From: an uncultured bacterium
GTDB taxonomy: Bacteria; Bacillota; Limnochordia; DTU080; JAAYLA01
Assembly: GCA_937983075.1 (NCBI GenBank)
Contig: CALKAQ010000062.1
Location: 1-64,000, forward strand
Direction: 5' to 3'
DNA length: 64,000 bases
Shown: positions 25,442 to 34,204 of the stretch, in pieces
Position numbering within the stretch: the first letter of the stretch is position 1
Layout of the letters: each line of letters begins with the position of its first letter
Notes under the pieces: generated by a model
Databases searched by the model: none
The model's input: only the letters and a program-made list of their open reading frames with translations
Told to the model about the DNA's origin: nothing
Translations under genes and position numbers: made by a program

Positions 25442-27160
25442 TCAGCCCTGGCTGCGCCAATAGGATTCGTTGCGCACCAAGCGGATGTATTCCCCGGGAA
25501 CCCACTCTTTGAACACGAACGGACCATGACCGATGAGCTTGGTTAATCCCTCAACTTCAGGATGCGGCTCTCGCCACGGCTGGAAGGATTCATAATCGTC
25601 GACGTCGCTCCAGATATGCTCGGCCAGAAAACCGCCGGTAGCGTACGTATGCCAATAGCTCACGGTGTTGTAATAAACCGAGACGGTCAGATCATCATGA
25701 ACGATCGAATGGCTGTAGTCTTGCCACACCGCCTGCAGGTTGGGAGGCTTTTTCTCCTTCAAATAGTCCATCGTAAATTTCACGTCGTATGCGGTAAAGG
25801 GCACGCCGTCGTGCCACGTGACTCCTTCCGCCAATTGGTACGTAATTACAGAACCTTCCTCGCCGCTTTCCGTCGTCCAAGTATCAATAACCCAGCTTGT
25901 GGCCAGCCACGGATAATCCTCGTTCGTTTCGGGATTCGCGGTAATTAAGCTGTCGTAGATGAGACCGAGCACTTGGTCCTCAAAGGCCGTGTAACTGGCC
26001 AGAATGTTTAACGTACCCGGATCATCGAACAAGAGCCACCGAATGCTTCCGCCGCGTCCTTCGGGTTGATCGACGCGCCGTATGTTCAATGCAGTCCATG
26101 GACTCGCCAGGGGATTGCTCGCCGCACCGTAACCGACATGCTCCACGTAGCCCGTCACCCGATCGCTGCGAAAAGCATCGATATACGTCAGAGAATAGAT
26201 TGGAATATACGGCTGCAATGCGGCCCAAATTTCTTGTGCTTCGGCAGCAGCCTCATACGCTTGCTCCAAAGTGCGAGGTCTCCACAATTTTTCGGCTGCC
26301 GCATCGTAAGCAGCATCTCTCAGACCTGTTACGTTGTTGCCGCCGTTCACGTCAAAACTTGAATGGAACAGCGTATACAAGTGAAGCGGGTATCTCGCAA
26401 GCCCCCAGCCGGACACGAATAAATCAAAGTCTCTTTCCCCCGTGACCGGGTCTTTTCGCAAGAGACGTTCAACCATGGTGTTGAATTCGAGAGAGACCAC
26501 TGCCACCGGAATTCCCGCGTTTTGGAATGTCTGTGCCAGCCGAACGGCGACTTCAGCGCTCGTAGGCGACTCTTCATACGTCGGTGTGATCAGCGTCAAC
26601 GTTCTCAATGGCTTGCTGGTGCGTGGATCCACGCGTATGCCGTCTTCTCCACGCACATATCCCGCTTCGTTGAGCAGTCGTTCAGCCAACTGCGGATCGT
26701 ACTCAGCGACATGGGCCGTGCGGTGATAGAACGGCGACGACTCGGGCACCGCTTCAGCCAGTGGGAACACGTAGCCGTCAAAGACGGAGAAAACCAAGGA
26801 TTCCCGGTCGACCAAGTGCGCCATCGCCCTTCTTAACACCGGATCGTCCAGGGGTTCCCGCTGCAAATTGAATCCCATGTAAAACATATGGAGCCCAGGG
26901 GTCATGGTCAGATCAATCCGCGGATCGGCAGCAAATGAGCGGATGTCCGACGGCCGATTGACGTCAGGATAAATGTCGATTTCACCACGCAGCAGCGCCA
27001 AATATCGCGCTTCGCTGTCCGTTATGATCGGCATAATAATTTCATCGACGTACGGGCCGTTGCCGTCCCATGCACCGTCAGCCGCACTCAACGCTCCCAT
27101 GCTCATGCACAGCATGAAGGTGATCATCAATAAAACCGTCAGCCATTTTCGCAAAATCAT
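25442..27160 (-). CDS. Family 5 solute-binding protein, apparently circularly permuted
   Basis: 572 residues with an N-terminal signal peptide (cleavage near LSA-AD; no clear lipobox). Residues about 33-340 match the second half of SBP family 5: they begin PYVDEIIMPIITDSEARYL and end with SPWTALNIRR, the normal C-terminus. Residues about 350-572 match the first half: GGSIRWLLFDDPGTLNIL, then EGVTWHDGVPFTAYDVKF, ending RLVRNESYWRS. In ordinary family members the N-E-x-Y-W end continues straight into the P-Y-V-D-E-I start. The two halves are thus swapped, with the old termini joined by a short linker. It delivers an unknown ligand, probably peptide-like, to the transporter encoded next. Confidence 0.9.
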   Translation of the reverse strand: MILRKWLTVLLMITFMLCMSMGALSAADGAWDGNGPYVDEIIMPIITDSEARYLALLRGEIDIYPDVNRPSDIRSFAADPRIDLTMTPGLHMFYMGFNLQREPLDDPVLRRAMAHLVDRESLVFSVFDGYVFPLAEAVPESSPFYHRTAHVAEYDPQLAERLLNEAGYVRGEDGIRVDPRTSKPLRTLTLITPTYEESPTSAEVAVRLAQTFQNAGIPVAVVSLEFNTMVERLLRKDPVTGERDFDLFVSGWGLARYPLHLYTLFHSSFDVNGGNNVTGLRDAAYDAAAEKLWRPRTLEQAYEAAAEAQEIWAALQPYIPIYSLTYIDAFRSDRVTGYVEHVGYGAASNPLASPWTALNIRRVDQPEGRGGSIRWLLFDDPGTLNILASYTAFEDQVLGLIYDSLITANPETNEDYPWLATSWVIDTWTTESGEEGSVITYQLAEGVTWHDGVPFTAYDVKFTMDYLKEKKPPNLQAVWQDYSHSIVHDDLTVSVYYNTVSYWHTYATGGFLAEHIWSDVDDYESFQPWREPHPEVEGLTKLIGHGPFVFKEWVPGEYIRLVRNESYWRSQG

Positions 27161-27192
27161 TCAACCTCCTCCAAGGCGCCCACAACCGCAGC

Positions 27193-27588
27193 TTACCATC
27201 CCGGCACGAACGCCCCGGGCAAAATATCGACGGTCTCTTTCCCCAGCGGCCCTCGCACAGCCACGATGTCAAAGCGAACTTTCGGTTCCCGTGAACCACA
27301 GCGCTGGTTGATGTAGTGCAAAGCGCCATGCACCAGTTTTTGTCGTTTACGCCCCGTGATGGTTTCAAAAGGATCAATCTTTTTCGAAGAACCTTGTCCC
27401 CTCACTTCGATGAATACGAGATAGCCTTCGTGAGAGGCGACGATGTCAATTTCAGCTCCGGGGCAGCGATAATTCCGTGCGAGGATGCGGTATCCTTTCG
27501 CCTCAAGCGCCGCACACGCAACGGATTCGTAATAACGTCCCCGCTCAACACGGGACCGTTTCCGCTGGGAATCAGTTGGTTGAAACAT
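27193..27588 (-). CDS. yraN: YraN (UPF0102) family endonuclease-like protein
   Basis: 131 residues. The restriction-endonuclease-like core is plain: GRYYESVACAALEAKGYRILARNYR, GAEIDIVA, LVFIEVRGQ and later KVRFDIVAV. Metal-ligand Asp, Glu and a basic residue (D-I-V, E-V-R) are present, so a nuclease fold is likely, but the family's biological role is unsettled. It follows rnhB as in many bacteria and lies 32 bases before the binding-protein gene, which could be read from the same transcript. Confidence 0.88.
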   Translation of the reverse strand: MFQPTDSQRKRSRVERGRYYESVACAALEAKGYRILARNYRCPGAEIDIVASHEGYLVFIEVRGQGSSKKIDPFETITGRKRQKLVHGALHYINQRCGSREPKVRFDIVAVRGPLGKETVDILPGAFVPGW

Positions 27589-27703
27589 GGAACCATCTTT
27601 CCCGGCAAATTGTTTCGAGCGCGTTGAATGACAGCGAAAGAAAGTCTTCAGCCTTCACTCTTTCGCCCCTTGAAGAGGCATTCCTGCGTTCTTCGAACAC
27701 CAA

Positions 27704-28384
27704 TTACCATGAAAATGATTGCCGATGTTCCCTGGACGGTCCCCAGTTTTGCAGCGCTCGCTTATGGTCCCGTGTGGCGTACCCCTTGTGGCGATCAAAC
27801 CCGTACTGGGGATAGCGGGCATGCATGATTTCGACACAGTAGCGATCGCGGGCAGTTTTGGCGAGAATGGAGGCGGCAGCGATGCTCAAGCTTTGTTCAT
27901 CGCCGCGCTTGACGGTCGTTTGCGGCAACGGGCATCGCAAGGCAGGTCGGATGCCATCGACCAGCACATGCATGCGACGACGATCTAGCGGAAGGAAGGA
28001 TTGCAGTTGACGGATGGCCCGAGTAAAAACGATGCGATTGGCCCAGTCAATGCCACGGCGATCAATTTCACGTGCGAAAGCCCAGGCAACGGACCAGGCG
28101 AGGGCTCGCGCTTTGATTTCCTCACCCAGTGCTTCCCTTTGGCTCTCCGTGAGTCGTTTGCTGTCGCAAATCTCACTCAAGCCGATCGGAGAAGCCAAAA
28201 TGACTGCGGCAGCAAATATCGGGCCTGCCAAACAGCCTCTACCCGCCTCATCAACACCGATCACGTACTCAACGCCGCCTTGCCGAAAGGTGCAATCGAA
28301 CAGCCAAGTACCCGGCAGCGGAGAGCAGCCTGCCGAAAAGCTGTCGGGTTGTTGAGCGTGTGGCAGTGAAACGGCGAGGCTCAC
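27704..28384 (-). CDS. rnhB: Ribonuclease HII
   Basis: 226 residues. The catalytic GVDEAGRGCLAGPI motif (DE pair), the DSKRLTESQRE segment and the later HVLVDGIRP Asp and SIAAASILAKTARDRYCVEIM motif are all intact. It removes RNA from RNA-DNA hybrids and single ribonucleotides from DNA. The first 36 residues precede the conserved core and may be partly untranslated. GTG 28384 overlaps the rbgA stop by 4 bases. Confidence 0.95.
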   Translation of the reverse strand: MSLAVSLPHAQQPDSFSAGCSPLPGTWLFDCTFRQGGVEYVIGVDEAGRGCLAGPIFAAAVILASPIGLSEICDSKRLTESQREALGEEIKARALAWSVAWAFAREIDRRGIDWANRIVFTRAIRQLQSFLPLDRRRMHVLVDGIRPALRCPLPQTTVKRGDEQSLSIAAASILAKTARDRYCVEIMHARYPQYGFDRHKGYATRDHKRALQNWGPSREHRQSFSW

Positions 28385-29241
28385 GGCGCTTCGCCCCCTT
28401 GCTCGGATTCGTCTTCGAAGTCAGCCGGATGTTCGAGAGAAATCCGGCCGAGCGTGCCATCGCGAAATTCTTTGAGTACCGTAGCCGCAGCACGCTCCAA
28501 ATCGGGCACTCCCCCCTTGAGGAGCATCCCACGCTTGACGGCCAACGTTTCCAGCAAATCGGCGTCAGCAGCAGAGCGTATTCCGTACCGCTTTTCAAGC
28601 CGCTCGGGTTCTCGCTGCATCAAAAAGTCAAGAAGGGCGCGCGCAACCGTTTCCGGATCAAATGCGTTTTCACCGATACACCCTATCCAGGCCAGTTTTA
28701 AACCGCGTTCCGGCGGATCGAGTTTGGGCCATAGCAAGCCGGGCGAATCGAGAAGATAATGTCCGCCTGCAATGCGAATCCACTGCGTCCCGCGCGTCAA
28801 ACCCGGCTTCGCCCCCGTCCGCGCTTTCGCTTCCCGGGCTAAGCAATTGATCAGCGTAGATTTGCCGACGTTGGGAATGCCAACAACGAGCCATCGCACG
28901 CTTCGCCGTCCAGGCCGACGTGCACTGAAACGGTTGAGCTGCCGCTGCAATACGTTCCTCGTCTCAGGCGCCGCCAAATCAACCGCGACCGCGGCTTCCC
29001 CTTGCGACTCCCAATGCGCCAGCCAAGCCTTCGTCGTTGCCGGATCGGCCAGATCAGCTTTCGAGCCGACGATGAGATGAGGCCGCCGCGCAAGCAGCTC
29101 CTGCAGCTCGGGATTGCGAGAACCGAGGGGAAGCCGTGCATCGACAACTTCAATCACGGCATCGACTTGACGAATAGCCTCCTCGATTTGCCGCCGCGCA
29201 CGCGCCATGTGCCCGGGATACCAAGATATCGGAATGCCCAT
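28381..29241 (-). CDS. rbgA: Ribosome biogenesis GTPase RbgA (YlqF)
   Basis: 286 residues of the circularly permuted GTPase class. It begins with the family motif ISWYPGHMARARRQIEE. The G4 motif comes first (VGSKADLAD), then G1 GIPNVGKSTLI and G3 DSPGLLWPKL. The C-terminal ANTAR-like helices follow. RbgA acts late in 50S assembly. It sits between lepB and rnhB, the Bacillus order of rplS-rbgA-rnhB with lepB added. Confidence 0.95.
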   Translation of the reverse strand: MGIPISWYPGHMARARRQIEEAIRQVDAVIEVVDARLPLGSRNPELQELLARRPHLIVGSKADLADPATTKAWLAHWESQGEAAVAVDLAAPETRNVLQRQLNRFSARRPGRRSVRWLVVGIPNVGKSTLINCLAREAKARTGAKPGLTRGTQWIRIAGGHYLLDSPGLLWPKLDPPERGLKLAWIGCIGENAFDPETVARALLDFLMQREPERLEKRYGIRSAADADLLETLAVKRGMLLKGGVPDLERAAATVLKEFRDGTLGRISLEHPADFEDESEQGGEAP

Positions 29242-29290
29242 GCGTTTCTCTCCTCATGGTCGACTCCACGACTTTCAGACACCCTTTGCT

Positions 29291-29845
29291 CTATCGGATA
29301 TCTCGAAAGGTCTCGGGCACCCTAACAAAACCCGCCGCAGTAATGGGCCAATAGACAAAAAGCGCTCGCCCCACGATATGGTCTCTTGGGACAAAGCCTA
29401 CCAGCGGATTTCGACTGTCCTCCGAACGATTTCGGTTGTCGCCCAGTACAAAATAAGTTCCTTCCGGAACCACAACGGGGCCGAACGGCCTCAGCGTTGG
29501 TCCAAGCGTATAGCTCGCTTCTTCAAGAGGCTGCCCGTTGACGTACACCGTAAAGTCACGGATGAGAATTTCATCGCCGGGAAGGCCGACGATTCGCTTG
29601 ATGAACCGTTTTTGCCGATCGGCGGGATAACGAAATACGATGACTTCACCGTGCCGCGGTTCCCGGAAACGATAGGACAGCTTATCGACCAACAAGCGCT
29701 CTCCGTCGTGGAAGGTGGGAAGCATGGATTCGCCTTGGACTAAAAATGACTGGGCAACGAAAATCATGATAAAGATTGCAAGACCGATCGAGATGGCCAG
29801 AGCTTCCAGGTACTCTCTGAGCTGCGCGGTTTTGCCTGCAGACAA
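29291..29845 (-). CDS. lepB: Type I signal peptidase
   Basis: 184 residues, the small Gram-positive SipS size. One N-terminal helix (about 13-32) leads to the catalytic Ser in QGESMLPTFHDGE and the catalytic Lys in KRFIKRIVGLPGDEI. The GDNR-x-x-S-x-D-S-R box near the C-terminus is complete. It cleaves Sec and Tat signal peptides, such as that of the solute-binding protein here. Start TTG 29845, 9 bases after GGGG. Confidence 0.95.
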   Translation of the reverse strand: MSAGKTAQLREYLEALAISIGLAIFIMIFVAQSFLVQGESMLPTFHDGERLLVDKLSYRFREPRHGEVIVFRYPADRQKRFIKRIVGLPGDEILIRDFTVYVNGQPLEEASYTLGPTLRPFGPVVVPEGTYFVLGDNRNRSEDSRNPLVGFVPRDHIVGRALFVYWPITAAGFVRVPETFRDIR

Positions 29846-29906
29846 ATTTAGACGCCCCTTCCGGTCAACCTATAGGCCGTAGCATGCCGGAAAATGCCAA
29901 GACCAT

Positions 29907-29933
29907 GCCGGGCTCCTCAGTGTGGAGCCCGGC
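29907..29933 (-). terminator. GC-rich hairpin between rplS and lepB
   Basis: A perfect 10-base inverted repeat (29907-29916 with 29924-29933) around a 7-base loop, in the 180-base gap between rplS and lepB. On the minus strand the next bases contain only short T runs, so it may be an attenuator or transcript stabiliser rather than a full terminator. It would lower lepB-rbgA expression relative to rplS. Confidence 0.4.
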
Positions 29934-30025
29934 CAACAGTCAAAGAACACGCAGAGTCAATCCATATCGTCACTTTGCGCGGCGTCATGCTGACTTCGCC
30001 ATTGGGCTTTAAAGATGCGCCGCTC

Positions 30026-30373
30026 TTAACGGCGTTCTTTCAGTCGAGCGGCTTTTCCTGTCCGTTCACGCAAATAATACAGACGTGCGCGGCGTACTTT
30101 TCCTCGGCGCGTCACTTCGATTTTTTCGATGCGCGGCGAATGCACCGGGAAAATACGCTCTACGCCAATGCCTTGGCTGATTTTGCGCACCGTAAACGTT
30201 TCGGTAGCGCCACCGCCTGACCGCCGCAACACAACGCCTTCAAACACCTGGATGCGCTCGCGTTCCCCTTCAATCACCTTGACGTGGACCCGCACTGTAT
30301 CACCGGGTCCAAAATCCGGAATGTCTTGGCGCATTTGTCGCCGTTCAATATCACGTATGATGTCAGTAGCCAT
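30026..30373 (-). CDS. rplS: 50S ribosomal protein L19
   Basis: 115 residues from ATG 30373 behind AAGGGGG, the standard L19 length; the frame upstream is not part of the gene. Motifs: [67 protein letters not shown] and the basic tail [21 protein letters not shown]19 lies at the 30S-50S interface. The gene follows trmD as in nearly all bacteria. Confidence 0.97.
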   Translation of the reverse strand: MATDIIRDIERRQMRQDIPDFGPGDTVRVHVKVIEGERERIQVFEGVVLRRSGGGATETFTVRKISQGIGVERIFPVHSPRIEKIEVTRRGKVRRARLYYLRERTGKAARLKERR

Positions 30374-30455
30374 GCTACATCCCCCTTGCCTGTTCAACAG
30401 AACCAAATTGTATCCGCCCGCCGCTCTACGGCACCGTACGCGCCCCACCATGGCG

Positions 30456-31214
30456 TCAATGATCGTGATCACTTTGTTCGGCATCGAGCTCCGCGAGCAG
30501 CTCGTGATCTTCCGGAGTCAACCTCGCCGTTCGAAACAGATCGGGTCGTTGCTTCCGTGTGATTTGCAGCGAAGCCTTTCGCCGCCAGCGCCGAATTTCC
30601 TCATGATGCCCCGACAGCAAAACGTCCGGCACCTTTAGGCCACGGTATTCCAATGGGCGCGTGTACTGCGGATATTCCAGCAAACCGTCTTTGCTGAAAG
30701 ACTCCTCGTCGGCTGACTGTTCACCTCCGAGCACACCCGGCAGCAGACGAGTGACAGCATCGACGATCACAATCGCGGCGGGCTCTCCACCCGTCAGTAC
30801 AAAATCGCCGATTGAAATGACATCCGTAGCGATGAGTTGTTTGACACGCTCGTCGATTCCCTCGTAATGTCCACAGACGAGTATGAGCCATTCCTCGTTG
30901 GCCAATTCTTCAACCATCCGTTGGTTGAGTGGACGTCCCTGAGGAGCGAGCAATATCGTACGCGGGCGCTGTCCGCCATGGTGTGTGCGAAGTATGTGCT
31001 CATGTGCCTCAACAATGGGTCCCGGCTTTAAAACCATCCCCGGTCCGCCACCGTACGGTGTGTCATCGACCGTTCGATGTTTGTCGTGGGTGAAGTCCCG
31101 TATGTCCCAAATGTTGATTTGTACCCGGTTTTCCCGCTGGGCTCTTCCAATGATGCTTTCATTGAAAGGGCCTGCAAACATGCCAGGAAAGAGTGTGAGC
31201 ACATCGAAACGCAA
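30456..31214 (-). CDS. trmD: tRNA (guanine-N1)-methyltransferase TrmD
   Basis: About 252 residues. TTG 31214 gives the family start ([13 protein letters not shown]) and lies 8-10 bases after AAGGG; GTG 31226 abuts that site. The knotted SPOUT fold motifs are present: [40 protein letters not shown] and [15 protein letters not shown]. It methylates G37 of tRNAs reading CNN and so prevents +1 frameshifts. It is followed by rplS and preceded by rimM. Confidence 0.96.
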   Translation of the reverse strand: MRFDVLTLFPGMFAGPFNESIIGRAQRENRVQINIWDIRDFTHDKHRTVDDTPYGGGPGMVLKPGPIVEAHEHILRTHHGGQRPRTILLAPQGRPLNQRMVEELANEEWLILVCGHYEGIDERVKQLIATDVISIGDFVLTGGEPAAIVIVDAVTRLLPGVLGGEQSADEESFSKDGLLEYPQYTRPLEYRGLKVPDVLLSGHHEEIRRWRRKASLQITRKQRPDLFRTARLTPEDHELLAELDAEQSDHDH

Positions 31215-31237
31215 TTGTGATCTCACCCTTTCCGAGG

Positions 31238-31786
31238 TTAGTCGAGCAAGCCGGGCATCGGGTCGATTAAAATGCGACCGCCTTCAACGTCAATTTCTTT
31301 GACGATCTGCCGAATCGCCGGAATCAGCACTTCGTCTTGCGACTTGCCGTCTTTTCCGGCACGCTTGACTACATAAACGTCATGCGCGCCGCCTGCGGTA
31401 ATGACGTCCTGCAAAATGCCGACGTATTCACCGTCTATCGTTTCGATACGCAAGCCGACCAATTCAAACACATAGTAGTACCCTTCCGGCAAAGGCGCCA
31501 CATCTGCAACAGGTACCTGAATCAGGGCGTTGCGATAAGCTTCAGCGGCTTCGACGCTGGTGAGCTCATCGAACCAAATAAGTACCATGTTGCGCTGATA
31601 GCGCACCTTGCGGACATGCACCGGACGCCGCTCCTGCTCACCCCGGCGAAACAAATACGCCTTGGTCAGCTGTTCGAACCGACCTTCGACGTCGGTAAGC
31701 GGGTATACGCGCACCGCACCGTGAACGCCGTGCGGAGCCGTAATTTTCCCGATCGTAACCCATTCAGGCCGCTGAGTTTCAGACAC
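31238..31786 (-). CDS. rimM: 16S rRNA processing protein RimM
   Basis: 182 residues in the two RimM beta barrels. The N-terminal one contains VTIGKITAPHGVHGAVRVYPLTD. The PRC barrel holds YYYVFELVGLRIETIDGEYVG, then DEVLIPAI and IDVEGGRILIDPMPGLLD at the end. RimM binds S19 and helps mature the 30S head. It lies between khpA and trmD; the ylqD gene of Bacillus is missing here. GTG start. Confidence 0.95.
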   Translation of the reverse strand: MSETQRPEWVTIGKITAPHGVHGAVRVYPLTDVEGRFEQLTKAYLFRRGEQERRPVHVRKVRYQRNMVLIWFDELTSVEAAEAYRNALIQVPVADVAPLPEGYYYVFELVGLRIETIDGEYVGILQDVITAGGAHDVYVVKRAGKDGKSQDEVLIPAIRQIVKEIDVEGGRILIDPMPGLLD

Positions 31787-31810
31787 CCCGGCTCCCCCTG
31801 TGCGGCTTGA

Positions 31811-32047
31811 TCAGTCGACAACCTCGACGTGAATCTTCTTGCCGTCACGAATGGCTGCAGCCTTGCTGACCGTGCGAATCGCCTGAATGACTCGTCCGTT
31901 GCGGCCAATGACTTTACCCATGTCTTCGTCGGCCACTTGAAGCTCGAGCACGAGCGCACGCTCGCCCTGAACTTCATTGATTTGCACCTTATCCGTTTGA
32001 TCGACGAGAGACTCGGCAATAAATCGCAGCATTTCTTTGCTATGCAT
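31811..32047 (-). CDS. khpA: KH-domain RNA-binding protein KhpA (YlqC)
   Basis: 78 residues forming a single type II KH domain with the GKVIGRNGRVIQAIRT loop. KhpA forms a dimer with KhpB (Jag) or itself and binds many small RNAs and mRNAs, affecting cell division in several Bacillota. It sits between rpsP and rimM, the conserved location. ATG start; the frame ends in KIHVEVVD. Confidence 0.95.
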   Translation of the reverse strand: MHSKEMLRFIAESLVDQTDKVQINEVQGERALVLELQVADEDMGKVIGRNGRVIQAIRTVSKAAAIRDGKKIHVEVVD

Positions 32048-32062
32048 GGCTTTACCGCCTTG

Positions 32063-32344
32063 CTATTCTGCAGCTGATTCTGCAGCGGTTTGCTTGGTGT
32101 CGCCAAAGACGCCGGCATGCTCCAAGATGCGTCTTGCCGTATCGGAAGGCTGGGCACCGTTGCTGAGCCAGTACTTCGCCCTCTCGACGTTGACTTTAAT
32201 GTGGGTTGGATTCGCAGTCGGATCGTACTCACCGAGAAATTCGATCACGCGACCATCGCGTGCCGCACGCGAATCGGCAACGACCAACCGATAAAAGGGA
32301 CGCTTTTTTGCTCCCATACGCCGCAAACGAATTCGAACTGCCAT
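32063..32344 (-). CDS. rpsP: 30S ribosomal protein S16
   Basis: 93 residues from ATG 32344, preceded by GGAGGTGTTAGT. The opening [25 protein letters not shown] and the EFLGEYDP segment are unmistakable. S16 is needed for 30S body assembly. It follows ffh and precedes khpA as usual. The C-terminus has a short Ala/Glu-rich tail. Confidence 0.97.
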   Translation of the reverse strand: MAVRIRLRRMGAKKRPFYRLVVADSRAARDGRVIEFLGEYDPTANPTHIKVNVERAKYWLSNGAQPSDTARRILEHAGVFGDTKQTAAESAAE

Positions 32345-32373
32345 ACTAACACCTCCGCAAATTCCAAACCGAC

Positions 32374-33729
32374 TCATGAGCCGCGAAAAAGGCTGCTCAA
32401 AATTCCTTTGCCTTTCCGAGCTTTTTTCTCCAACCTGCCCATTTGTTTCAACATAAGGCGGGTTTGTTCAAACTGTTTCAACAACCGATTGACATCTTGA
32501 ACACGGGTTCCGCTACCGGCAGCGATCCGCCGCCGGCGGCTGCCGTTGATGATGTGAGGGTTCCGGCGCTCGTACCTGGTCATCGACTGAATGATGGCCT
32601 CGCCTCGCTTCGTCTCGGTGCCGTCGAGTTCAATTCCTTGCAGCTGCTTGAGATTTCCCATGCCGGGCAGCATGCTGAGAATTTGATCGAGCGGCCCCAT
32701 TTTGCGCAGCTGGCTCATTTGCTCCAAAAAATCGTCGAGCGTAAACTCGGCCCGCTGGATTTTTTCCGCCATGCGGCGCTGCGTTTCCGGATCCAGGTTG
32801 GCCTGCGCCTTTTCGATGAGGCTGAGGACGTCGCCCATTCCCAAAATGCGCCGCGCCATTCGGTCCGGATGAAACGGCTCGAGTGCATCCGTTTTTTCGC
32901 CCACACCGATGAACTTGATGGGCTTGCCGGTGACCGCTTTCACGGAAAGCGCCGCACCACCGCGCGCATCGCCGTCGAGCTTCGTCATGATGACGCCGTC
33001 AATGTCCAGCAGCCGATCGAAGTGCTCGGCGACGTTCACTGCGTCTTGCCCCGTCATGGCGTCGACAACCAGAAGAATCTCGTCGGGTTCAAGCGCTTTC
33101 TTGAGATTTTCAATCTCAGCCATGAGCTCGTCGTCAACGTGAAGCCGACCGGCCGTGTCGACGATGACGACATCGTTGCCGTGAGCTTTCGCGTGTGCAA
33201 CGCCTGCAGTGGCGATGCCGACGACATCTTTCGAATCGGGTTCCGCGTACACAGGAACACCGATCTGCTCACCCAAAATCTGCAATTGTTTAATTGCAGC
33301 GGGTCGATACACGTCGACCGCGACAAGCAATGGCCGTCGCCCTTGCTTTTTGAGGTGAACCGCCAATTTGGCCGCGCTCGTCGTCTTCCCCGACCCTTGC
33401 AAACCGGCCAGCAGCACGATGCCCGGTTTGTTGTGCGAACCTCGGATTCGCAGCGGGGCTTGCTCTCCCCCCATCAGCTCCCGCAATTCATCGTTGACGA
33501 TCTTGATGACTTGCTGACCGGGAGTCAAGCTTTCCAGGACTTCGCTTCCGACCGCACGTTCTTGCACCCTATTGATAAAGTCACGTACAACTTTAAAGTT
33601 GACGTCGGCTTCAAGCAACGCAAGCCTGACTTCTCGGAGGGCGGCTTTCACGTCTTGCTCGGTAAGCTTGCCCCGCCCCTTGAGTCGGGAGAGGACGCCT
33701 TGCAATCGCTCGCCTAACGATGAGAACAA
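32374..33729 (-). CDS. ffh: Signal recognition particle protein Ffh
   Basis: 451 residues. N domain, then the G domain with [15 protein letters not shown] (about 107-121), [13 protein letters not shown] and [14 protein letters not shown]; then the Met-rich M domain ([21 protein letters not shown], later RLMLKQM). It binds signal sequences and 4.5S/6S-type SRP RNA and docks with FtsY. The TTG start follows GGAG with good spacing. It lies just after ylxM, its usual partner. Confidence 0.97.
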   Translation of the reverse strand: MFSSLGERLQGVLSRLKGRGKLTEQDVKAALREVRLALLEADVNFKVVRDFINRVQERAVGSEVLESLTPGQQVIKIVNDELRELMGGEQAPLRIRGSHNKPGIVLLAGLQGSGKTTSAAKLAVHLKKQGRRPLLVAVDVYRPAAIKQLQILGEQIGVPVYAEPDSKDVVGIATAGVAHAKAHGNDVVIVDTAGRLHVDDELMAEIENLKKALEPDEILLVVDAMTGQDAVNVAEHFDRLLDIDGVIMTKLDGDARGGAALSVKAVTGKPIKFIGVGEKTDALEPFHPDRMARRILGMGDVLSLIEKAQANLDPETQRRMAEKIQRAEFTLDDFLEQMSQLRKMGPLDQILSMLPGMGNLKQLQGIELDGTETKRGEAIIQSMTRYERRNPHIINGSRRRRIAAGSGTRVQDVNRLLKQFEQTRLMLKQMGRLEKKARKGKGILSSLFRGS

Positions 33730-33735
33730 ACCCTC

Positions 33736-34128
33736 TCACTCCTCCGCTGTTGCGTGGATTTGGCGCACCAGCTTGACCATGCTTTCGATCTCGGCCTCCA
33801 AAAATCGGCGTTCACCTTCATTGGGAAGATTGAACGTAGGAATCGCTTCCTGCAGGCGAGATATCCGGCTCTCCAACTCCTCGATACGGCGTCGCTGCAA
33901 CATGTGGCGGGCCACGAGGCGGAGTTGTTTCTCAAACTTCTCGAGTGTCTTTGCCGATCGTTTGAGGATATCGTAGACCGCCTGTCGGCTCACGTCGATT
34001 TGTTCGGCTATTTCCCCCAACGAGAGATCGTCTTCGTAGTACATCGCGAAGATGCGACGTTGCCGTTCGGTCAACAGCCGTCCGTAAAAATCGAAGAGCA
34101 GGTTCAAGCGTACGGTCTCATCGACCAT
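33736..34128 (-). CDS. ylxM: YlxM-type helix-turn-helix protein
   Basis: About 130 residues from ATG 34128, 6 bases after GGAGG. The sigma-factor region 4-like core reads LLTERQRRIFAMYYEDDLSLGEIAEQIDVSRQAVYDILKR, followed by a coiled-coil tail. YlxM is encoded next to ffh in many Bacillota and has been linked to SRP function in streptococci. Whether it binds DNA or acts on SRP is not decided by the sequence. Confidence 0.9.
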   Translation of the reverse strand: MVDETVRLNLLFDFYGRLLTERQRRIFAMYYEDDLSLGEIAEQIDVSRQAVYDILKRSAKTLEKFEKQLRLVARHMLQRRRIEELESRISRLQEAIPTFNLPNEGERRFLEAEIESMVKLVRQIHATAEE

Positions 34129-34204
34129 CCGGACCCTCCTCATCGGTTGGACGCCCGTTAAGTACAATCACTTTACACAGTATACAAGGACTTTTCCACC
34201 GGTG

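Noticed and set aside
28381..29241. Circular permutation of RbgA as a novelty
   Set aside because: The G4-G1-G3 order is the normal state of the YlqF/RbgA family.
32443..33717. 424-codon plus-strand frame
   Set aside because: Exact antisense of ffh, which has all SRP GTPase motifs.
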